A stretch of 64,000 nt of DNA from NCBI RefSeq assembly GCF_050947875.1, contig NC_134569.1, forward strand, positions 18,761,631 to 18,825,630, in the 5' to 3' direction. Position 1 is the first letter of the stretch. Each line of letters starts with the position of its first letter. The position numbers and the translations under genes were made by a program. Under the pieces are notes generated by a model, which worked only from the letters and a program-made list of their open reading frames with translations, did not search any database and was not told the origin of the DNA. This document shows positions 35,001-47,800 of this stretch, one piece after another. Source of the DNA: Dermacentor variabilis (lineage: Eukaryota; Arthropoda; Arachnida; Ixodida; Ixodidae).

Positions 35001-38000
35001 CTAGGCCTGCTACAGGCATGCACATTGTCACTTATGCAACGTTTTCTGTTTCTTGCTTTTAAGACACGTTGCATCTCTTGCACTTACACCCATTTCTCTC
35101 TCCTTTTTCCCTCTGAGCCACCTCTGGGATTTGGTAAGTAGCTGCATGGTTGGCATCTTAAGTGGCTGTGGTGCTGATCCCCCATCTTTTGACTGGTAGG
35201 CGACCTGGTGGTGGTGAACGAGCTGCTGCGAGTTGGCTATGCGACCGAGGCCAAGGACGAACAAGGCCGCACAGCCGTGCACCTGGCGTGCCTTGCTGGA
35301 CACACCGAACTTCTGGCGGCCCTGCTGGCGGCTGGTGCAGCTCCATCTGGTCCCGACATCTGTGGCCGGCATCCTTTGCATGTGTGTGTGCCACACTAAC
35401 ACTCAGATAGTTGACCACAAGCTGTGCAATACTAAATTTAAGTGTCTTTTCACCTGTTGATCTGGTGAAAATGTTTAATCATGAATTAGCATTTCTTGAG
35501 CACTTATGCATCAGGCAATTTTTGCACGGACCAAGACGAATGGAGGATTTATAGGCAAAGCCAGGAGTGCTGGCGATATTACAACAGGATAGGTGTTATG
35601 GATTGGGCTTGTTTTTGTGATATAGATGTAAAAAACGAGCACCGTGGTACATCTTGTGCTACAGCGCCAGGCTTTGAAACAAAATGCAGTACTTCCCAAT
35701 GACATCTTTCTTCTGTACAGTCCATCTGTACTCTGTTTCAGTAGTTCCGTGCAGCAGAGCCAAGGCTACATGAACTGTGAGCGCAGATTCTTGCGCAGCA
35801 AGATGTCGTGCCACAGTTCGGAAACCGTTGGACAACTCAATGAGCTTGACAAGTGGTCTTGTCAGCAGGTGTTTGCTTAGAAGCTTCTCTGCAGGTCACA
35901 GGACGGTTTATGGTGCGATCTTGCCCCGTTAATTAATAACATATTTATTGAGGCTATATGATAGAGTTCTCTGCTTATCCGAATGAAAACATGCAGAGGA
36001 CAAAAAAGTTAACGCAATGCTGCCATACATACATCAGTTTGCATTTAAAAAGTACTAACAATTCATTTATTTGTCAGTGGCTAAATTTATGTGTGTAGTC
36101 GGTGCAGCCACAACACCACAGAGGACTGGGTAGTGCTTCATCCTTCGCAAAAATTCCATCCACAGAGTTGCTTGTGTGGTATCATTCGAAGCTGCTCTTT
36201 ACACAGAATGAATGAACAAATTCGGTTGAACATGCTTGGAGCAGTGCGGAAGGAGTGCGGTAGATGTGCATGAATTCTAATTAAGAAGATGGCTGCACGT
36301 ATGAATGTCAGCGAGCACACCATGTACAAATGGATTTTAGCAGGTGGGCTCCACTGCCAAGCAAGTCACTCTCTCCACGCGCCCCGTCTAGCCTACGCAA
36401 TCGAAATTCCTTCCCTGCGTTCTCTCGTACCAGATCTCGAGGGTCGCATCACGCATACTTCACTGGCCCCGCCTTCATTTTTCTTTTTTTGCTTCTCACT
36501 TTTTTTTTCGGCACTACGCACTTCCGCCGACGGCGTCGCACGCGAGATGTTGTCTCGTATGCACAGCGCACGATTTTGCGTGCTGTGCACAAGGAAACAT
36601 GACTAGCGGTACAATTCAGTGCTACACGAATACTGAGACAGAACAAGCAAATCACAGAGCGTGCGTGATCACGCGCTGGAACACGGTAGAAAATGACATA
36701 GTTTTGGTACCTGCACACGTGACCGCACGACTGTGGGAACAAGCAGACGAAGCGGAAGTGCATCTCTCTTGCTTCGGTGGGAATTAAAACAAAAAACATG
36801 CAGACATTTTATTTGTGTGTTTTCGTATTTCTCTAAACTTCCATTCATCAATTCAAGCTACAGATCACACAGATAACAGATGTTGTCTTGAATAATTTGC
36901 GAAGTCACGTGTCACCACGAGCGACGTCACACTGCAGACACGATTACGTAGGCGCAGGGGCATGATTACATCGCTATCTGGCTTGAAGCACGGTGGCTGC
37001 GAGTGAAATGGGAAATGGCATTCGGATCGAAATTTCACATTTTTCCCCTGTGTGTAGCGATGTAATACTTTGCAGACAATATTGTTATCGTGCAATGTAT
37101 GCTCTGCGATTGTCAGCTCAAAATGGCCAGACCTGGTGAGGGGCCCTTTAAGATGTGTTCGACCACTTGATTGATCAAACAAGCCTGTAGCTTCCACCGT
37201 GCTGAACAGAACTACTGAAACAGGGTATAGAATTAAGCAGTCTGCATAATCAAAAGTACTCTTTATTATTCCAGCATTGTACTCTGTACTATCAGTATCT
37301 TATATTTTCATAACTTGTTTTGGCACAACCTCTTAGTCATGTTTTTTTAGGAAACCTATTAATCAACTGACACTTGCATTTGTGAATTCAAACTTTTTGG
37401 CGAATAATAATTGAGCTAGGTCTGCTTTCAGTAACAGTTTCTTGTTGCCTAAATGTCAAACCAATTATTATGAAATTACATTATTCTTCACTGTCATTAA
37501 ACACTGGGCTCAGCTGACTTAGAAGTGTGAAAGCTTAGGCGAGTTTGTACGACTTCATGATGTAGCTGCGCAGTGCAGAAAAACATGGACATGTTCTGTC
37601 TTTTCTTTGCCTGTGGCTGCATTTTTTTTAGCTGTGCAGCAACATCATTAAATCACTTGGTATATTCTTTAAAGATATAAACATTATGTACAATGAAATA
37701 TTCTTTAAAAATGTGTAAGTAGCTGACGTTGTGTTTGTTGTTTTTGTGCTTTGCTTAAATCTAAATTGTTAATTGCCTCAGTATGTGTTCAAAATCTGGT
37801 TCTTTTTCTCCAGAGTGTCTATTATAGTTTGTGTTAAACACATACATTGTACTACTACATATATTTTTCAAATTTAAAGAAAATGCATTCTGCATTCAAA
37901 ATCTTGTCTTATGTTACTTGCCAAGGTCCCTGATACAGTCCTTTAGTTTATAACCCTTGCCTGTCTGTGTTGGCTTTTGTACCTTTTGCTTTTAAAGATA

Positions 38001-41000
38001 AACAAACTAGTTCATGAAGTCCAGAAAAGCTCTACTAGATATACAAGGCAACACCAGAACAAACATGCTTTACTAAAAGCAACCCCTCAATAGTCCCTAG
38101 AGATGTCTTCGTGGACATCAAAGGTCCACAAATAGCACTTAATAATTCAGGCTTTACTAGCTGGAAACATATGTTTGGGCTTAGTGACAAGAAGCCTGGC
38201 CTGACTAACCAGAGTGTTAGTTTTCGCTGATCTCATTTCTTGCCATGGACAGCAAACAGTTGCCTTGTGTGCTCTTTTTTGAGGTTAATACTTTGCCTGC
38301 AAAGCGGTGTTGTATGTGCTTGCCTTTTGTTTTCCACAGTATGCATGTGAGTGGCCGGATGCTGAGATGGTCAAGGAGCTGCTGTCGGCAGGAGCCAGTG
38401 CACAGGCACGTGATGCTGATAACGGCTGGGTGCCATTGCATGTGGCAGCGGCACGGGGCCATGCGTGTGTGGTGCGTGCTTTACTTGACCATGGGGCACC
38501 AGCAAGGCCACGCACCTTGCGACATGAGCTACCCGCTGATCTGGCTGCCCAAGGGAGGCACTCTGACTGTGTTCATGTGCTCGGTCAGTGGCCTGCCACA
38601 TCTCGTGTTGTTGTAGACAGCATCAGTGTATTGTCCAGTTTTGGTGTTTATTCGCAGATAGTGTTCAGCAGAGTTCAGGCAAAATTGCTCATTTGGAAAT
38701 TCATTGTAACTGCATATCACTCACTGGTTTGTGGATTCCTTGCAGAGGTATACGAGAGACCCACATCAACCTATGGGAAGGGTTCTTGGCTTCATCCTCC
38801 TCATGTGGACCGAGAGGTGCGTCTGCCATGACAAAGTGTGGGCCTTCAATGAGAAGGCCCACACTTTGCAAAAGTGAAAAATTGCATAGTTGTGGATTGT
38901 AGTGTGGACGTTAGGAAATGAAACTGCGACAGCATTGGAATAGTGTAAGTGAGGTAACACAAACAACGCACAACATTGATGCCTTTTCAAGCTGGTAGCA
39001 AAGCAGCAATTGAGCCTCTGAAGCTATCAGTGCAGTCTGTGTCGCAGCTATTGAATGCCACATCAATATGAATCACTGTTTGGTGTGTCAGGTGATCTAT
39101 TAATTTACTTATTTTATTTCTGTGTGGAAATTAAATACTTACAAACATTAAGGATAATTGGCAACAACTTACTAACATAGGAGAGGCTCCCCTCACAGTC
39201 AAAAGACATCATAGGAATCATATTTTTTTTTTTCTGAGACATAACTAAGTAAAGGAGAACAATCACATGCACGAATGGTGATGGCACCGTCTCCAGTTGA
39301 GTAGGTGAAATGCTTGCCAGAGTCACCAGAGCCAAATGGCAGGTGTTTCCCCTTCCCATTGACAGATTGCACAAATTTTCTGATGAGAAATATTCTGTTC
39401 AGTATAGTAGGGACATGGTATAACACATCATGCATTTTTATATCCCACAGACAGATACCATGATGACAGTTTGCAAAATGAATGAGAAATGAATGCAGTT
39501 TAACTCTTTCCGTATTGAGCCCATTGGGCATAGTTAGCCTGCTAACGATGGTTTGAAACATTGCTTTTGAGACCTTTTCCCACCAGGCGGTAGTTTGAAA
39601 CACTGCTTTCGAGATTTTTTCCCGCCAGGCAGTGATTTTTTAACACGCTCCGAAGTTTCGCAATTGTCAAAGTAGAAAGGAAAAAATTGCTGCCTCCGCA
39701 AGCTGCACACACGCTTCAAAAGATCCCAGACCTTGCGATTCCTCCGTGTCTGCGGCTAATTTTATCGATGAATTGAGCAGCATCGAGTCTGAGGATGCTG
39801 CCTTTTCGTCGCACTTCGACTGTAAGAGCGACGGCGCAAACCAGCCTGAAACATCGACGGCTGAAGCCCAGAACGCCCAACTGTAGTGCTTGCCCAATTG
39901 CTTCATTTTTTGCAGTAGAATACCTGTTCAATGGAAAATTTTGATTTTTTTGGAGATAGTGGGGTCTATTAGACTGCAATACATTTTTTATATCTCATAA
40001 TTGTTACATTTTGTTCTTAGTAGATACATGCGTGTCTTTACAAACTTTGTTCAATTTTATCCCACAATATTGATTCTGGCAATTTATATTTTTTTTATGA
40101 CGTACATCTCATTAATAAAACCTTTTTTTATGCATGAGAAGTGCATTCATTCTGCTTTCCGTTTATGTATTACATAAAATATTGAGTGCAGTAGTTCCTT
40201 CAGAAAAGAAAGATTTGGCTAAACCTACCACTTATTTTCCCCATGGTAGGAAAATAGTTAATGAAAGCAAGCTGCTGTACAGATGTAATCAAGACAATCT
40301 TAATGCAGTGTGCAGCACGGCTTCTATCTACGACTGAAGAAGGCACTTTCCTCTTGCGGCGTGGCCGGCGAAGCTCATATGTGCTCTCACTGGCTGGGCC
40401 TACATCAATCTACCACTTTGAAATACATTCCCAGGTACGGTGCATTGTTTTGCTTGCTTAAGAACGTAAAAAGAAGTGCTGGAGTGGAGAAGGCACCCAA
40501 AAAGTGAAGCACACTGGCGCCATCTTACTTGGGGCAAGAAGTCTTACTACATATTGCAAAAAACAAGAATTCCCACTTTCTGCAAGTTTCATCATAAAAT
40601 TTAGCCATGGATCTAGCTCAGTGCTTTTTTTTTTTTGTGGCATAAGTTTTTATGTGGTAACTGAATCATGTGAAAAGAATTTTCACAAGACCAAATGCAT
40701 CAGAGTGGGCGTTTTAGCTGGCAAGAGGAAAATCTTATATTTAGACAAAGCGATCTTGATTATAAAAGAGCAGTCGGACTCGGAGCAGGCGTTCAGTTTG
40801 ACCTCACCGCTCCTCAGAAGCACTTGCGTGGACTGCCACTCCAGAAACATTTTTGTAGTTGGTTTTATTTCGCCTAATGCAAAAACTTTTTAGGAACCAG
40901 TTGGCTTTCGATGTTATAGCATATGTTTATTGTGTGTGCAGCAGTATCTGGGAAAGTCGCGGTAAATCTGGCTACAGTAGGAGGAGTTGCGATTGTTTAG

Positions 41001-41689
41001 TCAACGACCGACTTTCCGGACTCCCGATAATTCGGACGGCTTCGCGGCACCACCACGTACCCCATAGAGCCTATGTATAATAACGTCTGAAATTTCGGAT
41101 GCAAGCACCCTTCGCCATCCGATTTTCCGGACTTTTTGCCGTCATGGCAGGTCCGAAGCGGCATTAATAAAACCACCGCCACCGTTTTGATTACCTCGTC
41201 GCTCCTCGAACGCTCTCGCACGTAGATCCGCTGGCAGCCGTAGCCACCACCGCAGCAACGCTAAGCCTAGCTGCTTCTGCGTTCGCTATTACGTTTCTTG
41301 CCGTTCTGTGCCGTGTTTTTCATTGAAAGAATTCGCCGCTATCAGCAATGGCACCGATTCCGCCTTTGTGGTCCTCGCGATTGGCTTCGAAGCTCGGAAA
41401 GCACGACGCGTTGCATAATGCCCGTTGCCAACAGTCAGCTTCGCCTCACTACAGCAGTATTACGCGGTGAAGAAATTAGTGCGGTGAAGCTCAACAAGCG
41501 TGGGAAGGGGCAATTGTCACGGGACACGCGTACACCCGCTGCCTTTTGTCACAGGATGAGCACCGATGTGCCTAATAAGTGTACTGGCAGGCCCTGAGAG
41601 CTTTTTTTGATGTTCTGCGACAGTAAAAGACATGCAGTGGCATAACAACTATTTCTAGAGTGTGTGCATGTGTGCGCGCGCGCGCGCGC

Positions 41690-41760
<71 letters not shown>

Positions 41761-41785
41761 TGCGCGTGCGTGCGTGCGCGCGCGC

Positions 41786-41845
<60 letters not shown>

Positions 41846-44800
41846 TGCCAGTTACTATTACAATAAGTGAAATAGCCTGGAAATGCTTCTGTTATAAGTA
41901 GATTTAACCGACAGGGACCCATTTATCAATCACACATGGTGAACCATGGGGGCCCGAAAAATGAGCTGAATTTGCATTTATCTCTTGCAACTATATAACA
42001 TCTCAAGATGATACAGGAGCAAAAGGCAATGAGTGCACCCACAGTGGTCTCGGATCGCACCCAGTAGTAGCAGTACAGCATACATAAAAAGGCACATTTG
42101 CTACAAAGAATTTAAATAATTCAACAAAGAACTGTACTTGCTGTTTAAGTCTACAAGATAAATGTATCGCTAGTTTAGGTAATAGTACCATCAAGGTTAT
42201 AGGCGACGACGTACAATCAACATAAATTACTTGTAATGTTCACACGTTAAAAAAGTGGACTCGCCATCTCGGCCCTGCGACAGTGGACATCCAGCGAACC
42301 TGTTAAAAACCACCACTACAACTACTGAGGGGGTTATGCAATGCTTTAGAGCTTTATAATGCCTCCCCCCCCCCCACCTTTCCCACACACTCAATTTCCA
42401 CTTGATTTGATATCTGTTGAGTTCACAGTTATTCCAGGGCAATGGGATAAATTCTTTGTTCGCAAAACGCATTCATAAAGCTCCGAATAGCTACATGCGT
42501 AATATACTAAAAATATCATAATTAGTTCTCTATCTACAAAGTTTGCCTTCATATTGGTGATAATGCGCCCTTTATTTTTGCCAAATATAAACAAAATGTA
42601 TTGTTTAGTTCATGGAGGACATCGCTGGAACAAGAACGGAAGGTGTTATGACACATGAAAATAAGGAAACAAAAACGACGGCTCATTATTATTTACGCTT
42701 TTAACCAGACCAGGAACATAAAAATTTTGTCACACATTGCAGTTACAATGGCCCCCCTCCACTTTCCACTTTCCACAAGCCTGTTGTAAACTACAGCTAT
42801 GTCGGGACACCAGGAAGCATAGTTGATAGCGGCCATATCACACACTCTAATGCTTGAATAAGAAAATTTTTACAAAAGCTGTATTTGATCCAACCACTTC
42901 GCACAGGAAGTTTCCATTGGGCACCATCAATTTTCACTAAATATGGTCTTGGCGGCTTTTATAGTGCTGCCAGCACAGAGTTTAATAATAATAAATTATT
43001 ACTAGTGTATGGGTGCAAAAGCTTCAATTATGTTTGAACAATGGCAAACCCCAGCGAATATGCTCACCAGTATTGCTTCTTTTCAGGGTTCACTTATGTT
43101 ACACCGAGAGAGGATCTCTCATGTTGTCGGGACTGGGCTGTAATGTATCTGAGGCTTTTCAGCAAAACACCAAATGCCCTCTTATCCTGTTTGCACATTT
43201 TATCTCATTGTCCTTGCATTCTCCTTCATGTCCAGGCGCTTTTGCTGTCCTGCTCACTGTGACTGCCTGTGCCTTCTTTGTTTAGCATGACACAGCTGGC
43301 TAGCTAAGTTTTTCTTAGGTCACCTGGGTTATCAGAGAAATAACATTGATAGAATTGCCCATTGTAATATGTTGCTGGGTTTTGGGTAAATCCTTATATG
43401 TGTGTTGGTGTTAGTGCCTACTCATAAGCACCTGTTAGCCAAGTTCTGCTGTTTCAAGGGAAAGTGAATGCTGCATACACTGTGCAGGGCCCATATGTGC
43501 ACATAGACGATGGCCCACTTCTGTCATCTCTGGAGCACTTGGTGGCCCACTACAGCAATTTTGAGGATGGTCTGCCTGTGCGCCTTGCTCAGCCTCGTAA
43601 GTAAAAGCAACCATAATTGTGTTATTAGAAAGGACTTGCAGGATGCGGCGGGGCTGGCATAGCCTGACCTGTGCTGATGTTCTTAATTGAAGCATAAAAT
43701 GTTGCCTATAACTGTTTGCAGATAGCAGACCTTGTTTCCTGCTAAAGAAAGTGGCTTGTAAAAATGTAGCTTCTGGTTGAGCTGCAGACATGCTTCTTTT
43801 CCTCAGTTGCACCAGATGAGCCGCCACCTGTGGGACCCCGTTCTCTCACGTCACAGCGGCAGACACCCACAATGACGGCTGTGATTAGCAGAGATTCACT
43901 CCGTCTGGGTAAGTGCAGTGTCCCCTGCTTTCCTTTCAACTCTGGCAGCCCGTGTGATGGCTTCACAAAGCACTAAGAACAGACGATCATTGTTCAAGCC
44001 AGAGAAATTATTGAACTTTCTTTTTCATATGTCTATTGAACATAATCCTGGGCTGTGTGATGTGACAGTAACAGCCTTTGTATTTTTGTGTTGGTGATGT
44101 AGCTGGGAACATAATTTTTAAAAAATCATAATGCAGTGAAAACTCGATACTTCAAAATCTGTTCAAATACTACCAGTTCCGGCAAAGTCCTATGTGTTTG
44201 ATTAATGTGGCTAATTGGGCGTGTTGGTACATATTTAAAAAGGCGCCAATGCAAAAAGGACACGGGTGGAGACAAGATGACAAGGACGAGGGCTGTCCAT
44301 CTGCGCTCGTCCTTGTAGTCTTGCCTTCGTCCGTGTCTTGCAATGCCGCATTTTCCTATGTATTTGAATGGTGAAAAGCTCCTGCAATGTTGAACTCCAA
44401 AATTCATGCAACAGATATTTCAAACAAAATTTCTTGCTCCCATGGACCTCCTTTTGGACAAACTTGAGCTTAAGGTGAAAGGTCAATGCATTGCTAGCTA
44501 CCCGTCTTGTAATAATGATGAGGAAAGACATGCATGAAGCCAAGACCAAACCGGAACAAGCAGGCGGCGTGTGCCCTCCTTTTTCATCCAGCTTAAACAA
44601 AGAACAGGAAAGAGCCCCTTAGCATGATTGATCACATTAACACGCGCTTGCCTTTTCCCCCCTGCCTCCCCTCTTCCCTAGCGCACACTTGATCAAATTA
44701 CTGTGCTGACTGCACCCCCCCCCCCTCCTTTCTTGGTGAGCGTTCGACCAAATGACCTACAACAGTGGGTTGGGCCAGGTTGGGCATGCGGGAAGATGGT

Positions 44801-47800
44801 GTGCATCAAGTCACCACGCTTTTCCTCAGACCTACAGAAAATGCCACAAAAGGCGCAATCTTATCGCACTTAGACTTTACGCGAAACCTAGGCTGCCGGC
44901 ACATGTCCCGCACTGATGAATGAAAGATAAGTTTTTCAATGCGAGCCCAGTGATGAACTTGTTTTACGCACTGTATCGCACAATTGTACTGCCTTGTATT
45001 TAAAGGGGCTCTCCTTAGTTTGGATTCTGTTTTATTCTGGGGATTGCCACTCCAGAAACATTTTTGTAATTGGTTTTATTTCGCCTAATGCACAAACTTT
45101 TTAGGAAGCAGTTGGCTTTCGATGTTATAGCATATGTTTATTGTGTGTGCAGCAGTACCTTTTCTGTGTAGCTGATCTCTTTACGAAAAATTAGCTATAT
45201 ATACCATCCTTAGCCCATGGAGATGTTATTCAGGGTGTCTACCAACCGGGAAAACCGGGAATTCTCAGGGATTTTCAATAGTCTGGAAAAACTCAGGGAA
45301 AACTCAGGGAATTTGTGCTTCTATCAGGGAAAATTAGCTGTAATTTTATTGAAAGGGAAAGAAAGTCGCGGTAAAGCTGGCCGGAATAGGAGTAGTTGCC
45401 AGTGTTTAGTCAACGACCGATTTTCTGGACTCCCGATAATTCGGACGGCTTCGCGGCACCACCATGTACGGATGCAAGAATCCTTCGCCATCCGATTTTC
45501 CGGACTTTTTGCCGTCATGTCAGGTCCGAAACGGCATTAATAAAAACCACCACCGCCGCCACTGTTTTGATTACCTCGTCGCTCCTCGAACGCTCTCGCA
45601 CGTAGATCCGCTGGCAGCCGTAGCCACCACCGCAGCAACGCTAAGCCTAGCTGCTTCTGCGTTCGCTATTACGTTTCTTGCCGTTCTGTGCCGTGTTTTT
45701 CATTGAAAGAATTCGCCGCTATCAGCAATGGCACCGATTCCGCCTTTGTGGTTCTCGCCATTGGCTTCGAAGCTCGGAAAGCACGACGCGTTGCATAATG
45801 CCCGTTGCCGACAGTCAGCTTCGCCTCACTACAGCAGTATTACGCGGTGAAGCGTGAGCAAATTATTGCGGTAAAGCTCAACAAGCGTGGGAAGGGGCAG
45901 TTGTCGCGGGACACGCGTGCACCCGCTGCCTTTTGTCACAGGATGAGCACCAATGCTTTTCCTCAGACCTACAGAAAATGTCGCACAAGGCGCAATCTTA
46001 TCGCACTTGGACTTTACGCGAAACCTAAGCTGCCAGCACATGGCGCGCACTGATGAATGAAAGATAAGTTTTTCAATGCGAGCCCAGTGATGAACTTGTT
46101 TTATGCACTGTATCGCGCAATTGTACTGCCTTGTATTTAATGGGGCTCTCCTTAGTTTGGATTCTGTTTTATTCTTATAAATTTCTGGTCCCCTTGGAGT
46201 TTGCATTAACGAGACTCTACTATAGTATGTTTACCTGTGTTTGATCATACAGTGTCCTTTTTGTTGTGATGACTAGATGAAGGCAAGCGTTTCTGAACGA
46301 GAGAGGTCAAACTGGTCTGGCATTCTTTACTTCACGGCAGCCTGCATGGCAAATCGTCACATTGAGAACATGATGTATTCTTTGCTACTGCTGAAATTTC
46401 GTATAGTATTCCTACCTCAGGTATATAGCAAGATGTAGGCTCTAAGGATTCATTTCTGAAAAGGAGATTTCTTTCTTATGTCTATGCACATTGCCTCAGG
46501 TTATCCGCTGTTCATACTGTTGATAATTCGCCGGGAATGGTGTTAGTTCAGTTGCAGCATTTTGCCACAGTGCATGCCATTTTTTAAATGATTGCAGACA
46601 AAGCCTAGTTTGTGAAGCTTTTACACATGTCCATTCACAAGTTGTATGACAGAGATAATTGAGCAGTCATTATCAGAATTTAATATGTACATATTTTATT
46701 GCACTTTACAGCAAATGTTTTTTAGGCCTCTTTACAGCCATGTTACATCTACACTTCGCAATTTATTGTTTCATTGAAAACACGTGATCATTTTCTTTGC
46801 ACTCTTTGGCCAGACCTGGCCCTTGCACCACTGAACTCCACAATATCATCATCATAAGTAGAGCAGAGAAAGCATCCAGTAATAAGGAAAGCTGAGAAAG
46901 TGAAAGGACAGAGCAGCTTGCAAGAAAGGAAATACTCTTAGCTCAGCCAAGTGTTTTATGCAGGTCAGACGCTGGGGGAAGGAGAGTATGGCTCTGTTCT
47001 ACAAGGTCTGTGGCTGACCTCTGAAGGTACTGAGGTAAGCTTGCGCTTTGTGTGAAGCTTTTGGCTAAGGTGTTTGGAGCATGAACATGCTTCTATAGGC
47101 CCTGTCTGATGGTTGTCCTTTGTGGCTGACCCAAATGGCAACCCTCCTCTTTGCTTTAAAAAAAAAAAAAAAAAGAAGGGAGATCGAAGCAGGATGTCTT
47201 TTTTTTTTTTTCTTTTTAGTATTGTGGCAGTTGCAGCAGAATTGGGCGCAGTGACCAACCAGACTTCCCCCCTCTGATGCAATGTTTGCCGTGTGTGTGA
47301 CCAACATTGGACATGAGTATTCCCACAAGCTTCATATGCCTACAACATTGCCGTAACACACAGACTAGCGGGTGGAGGAAACATTTTCCGGTAGCACATG
47401 CTGCAGTTTTGCATCAGCAAATTCACCGCTTATTTTGCGGCACATGTGTCCAGGGCCTGACCCAAATCAGCACCAGCATGTAAAACGTATAGGTGAATGT
47501 GCTTCTTGGAACATGCATGGTCACATACAGAGTTTGGCTGACCACGGTGGGCATTAATTAGCATGCGCTGATACAGCGCATGCTAATTCCTACCATACAG
47601 CACCAGCATTTTAGCACACATTCAAACTGCCGTAGTGCCTCCTGGCCAGCGCTGGTTCCCTATACTGCCAGATGTTCCACCATAATATACTTAGGATCAC
47701 AGTCCATTTAAGGCTGATCAACTGCATTTGTTGCACCCTACACATTTCCATCAATCAGCATCATCTTTCTCTGTGGCGTTTATCACTGGCCTTTTTCTGC

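Noticed and set aside
35028..35418. Minus-strand frames opposite the Shark ankyrin exon
   Set aside because: Shadows of the GC-rich coding exon on the other strand.
36289..36606. 105-codon plus-strand frame, CG-rich
   Set aside because: No family resemblance; likely part of a transposon fragment.
38217..38616. Several frames on both strands at the fourth ankyrin exon
   Set aside because: Only the frame 38340-38583 shows ankyrin repeats and correct splice phases.
41572..41922. Open frames with Thr-His or Cys-Val repeats
   Set aside because: Translations of the GT microsatellite.
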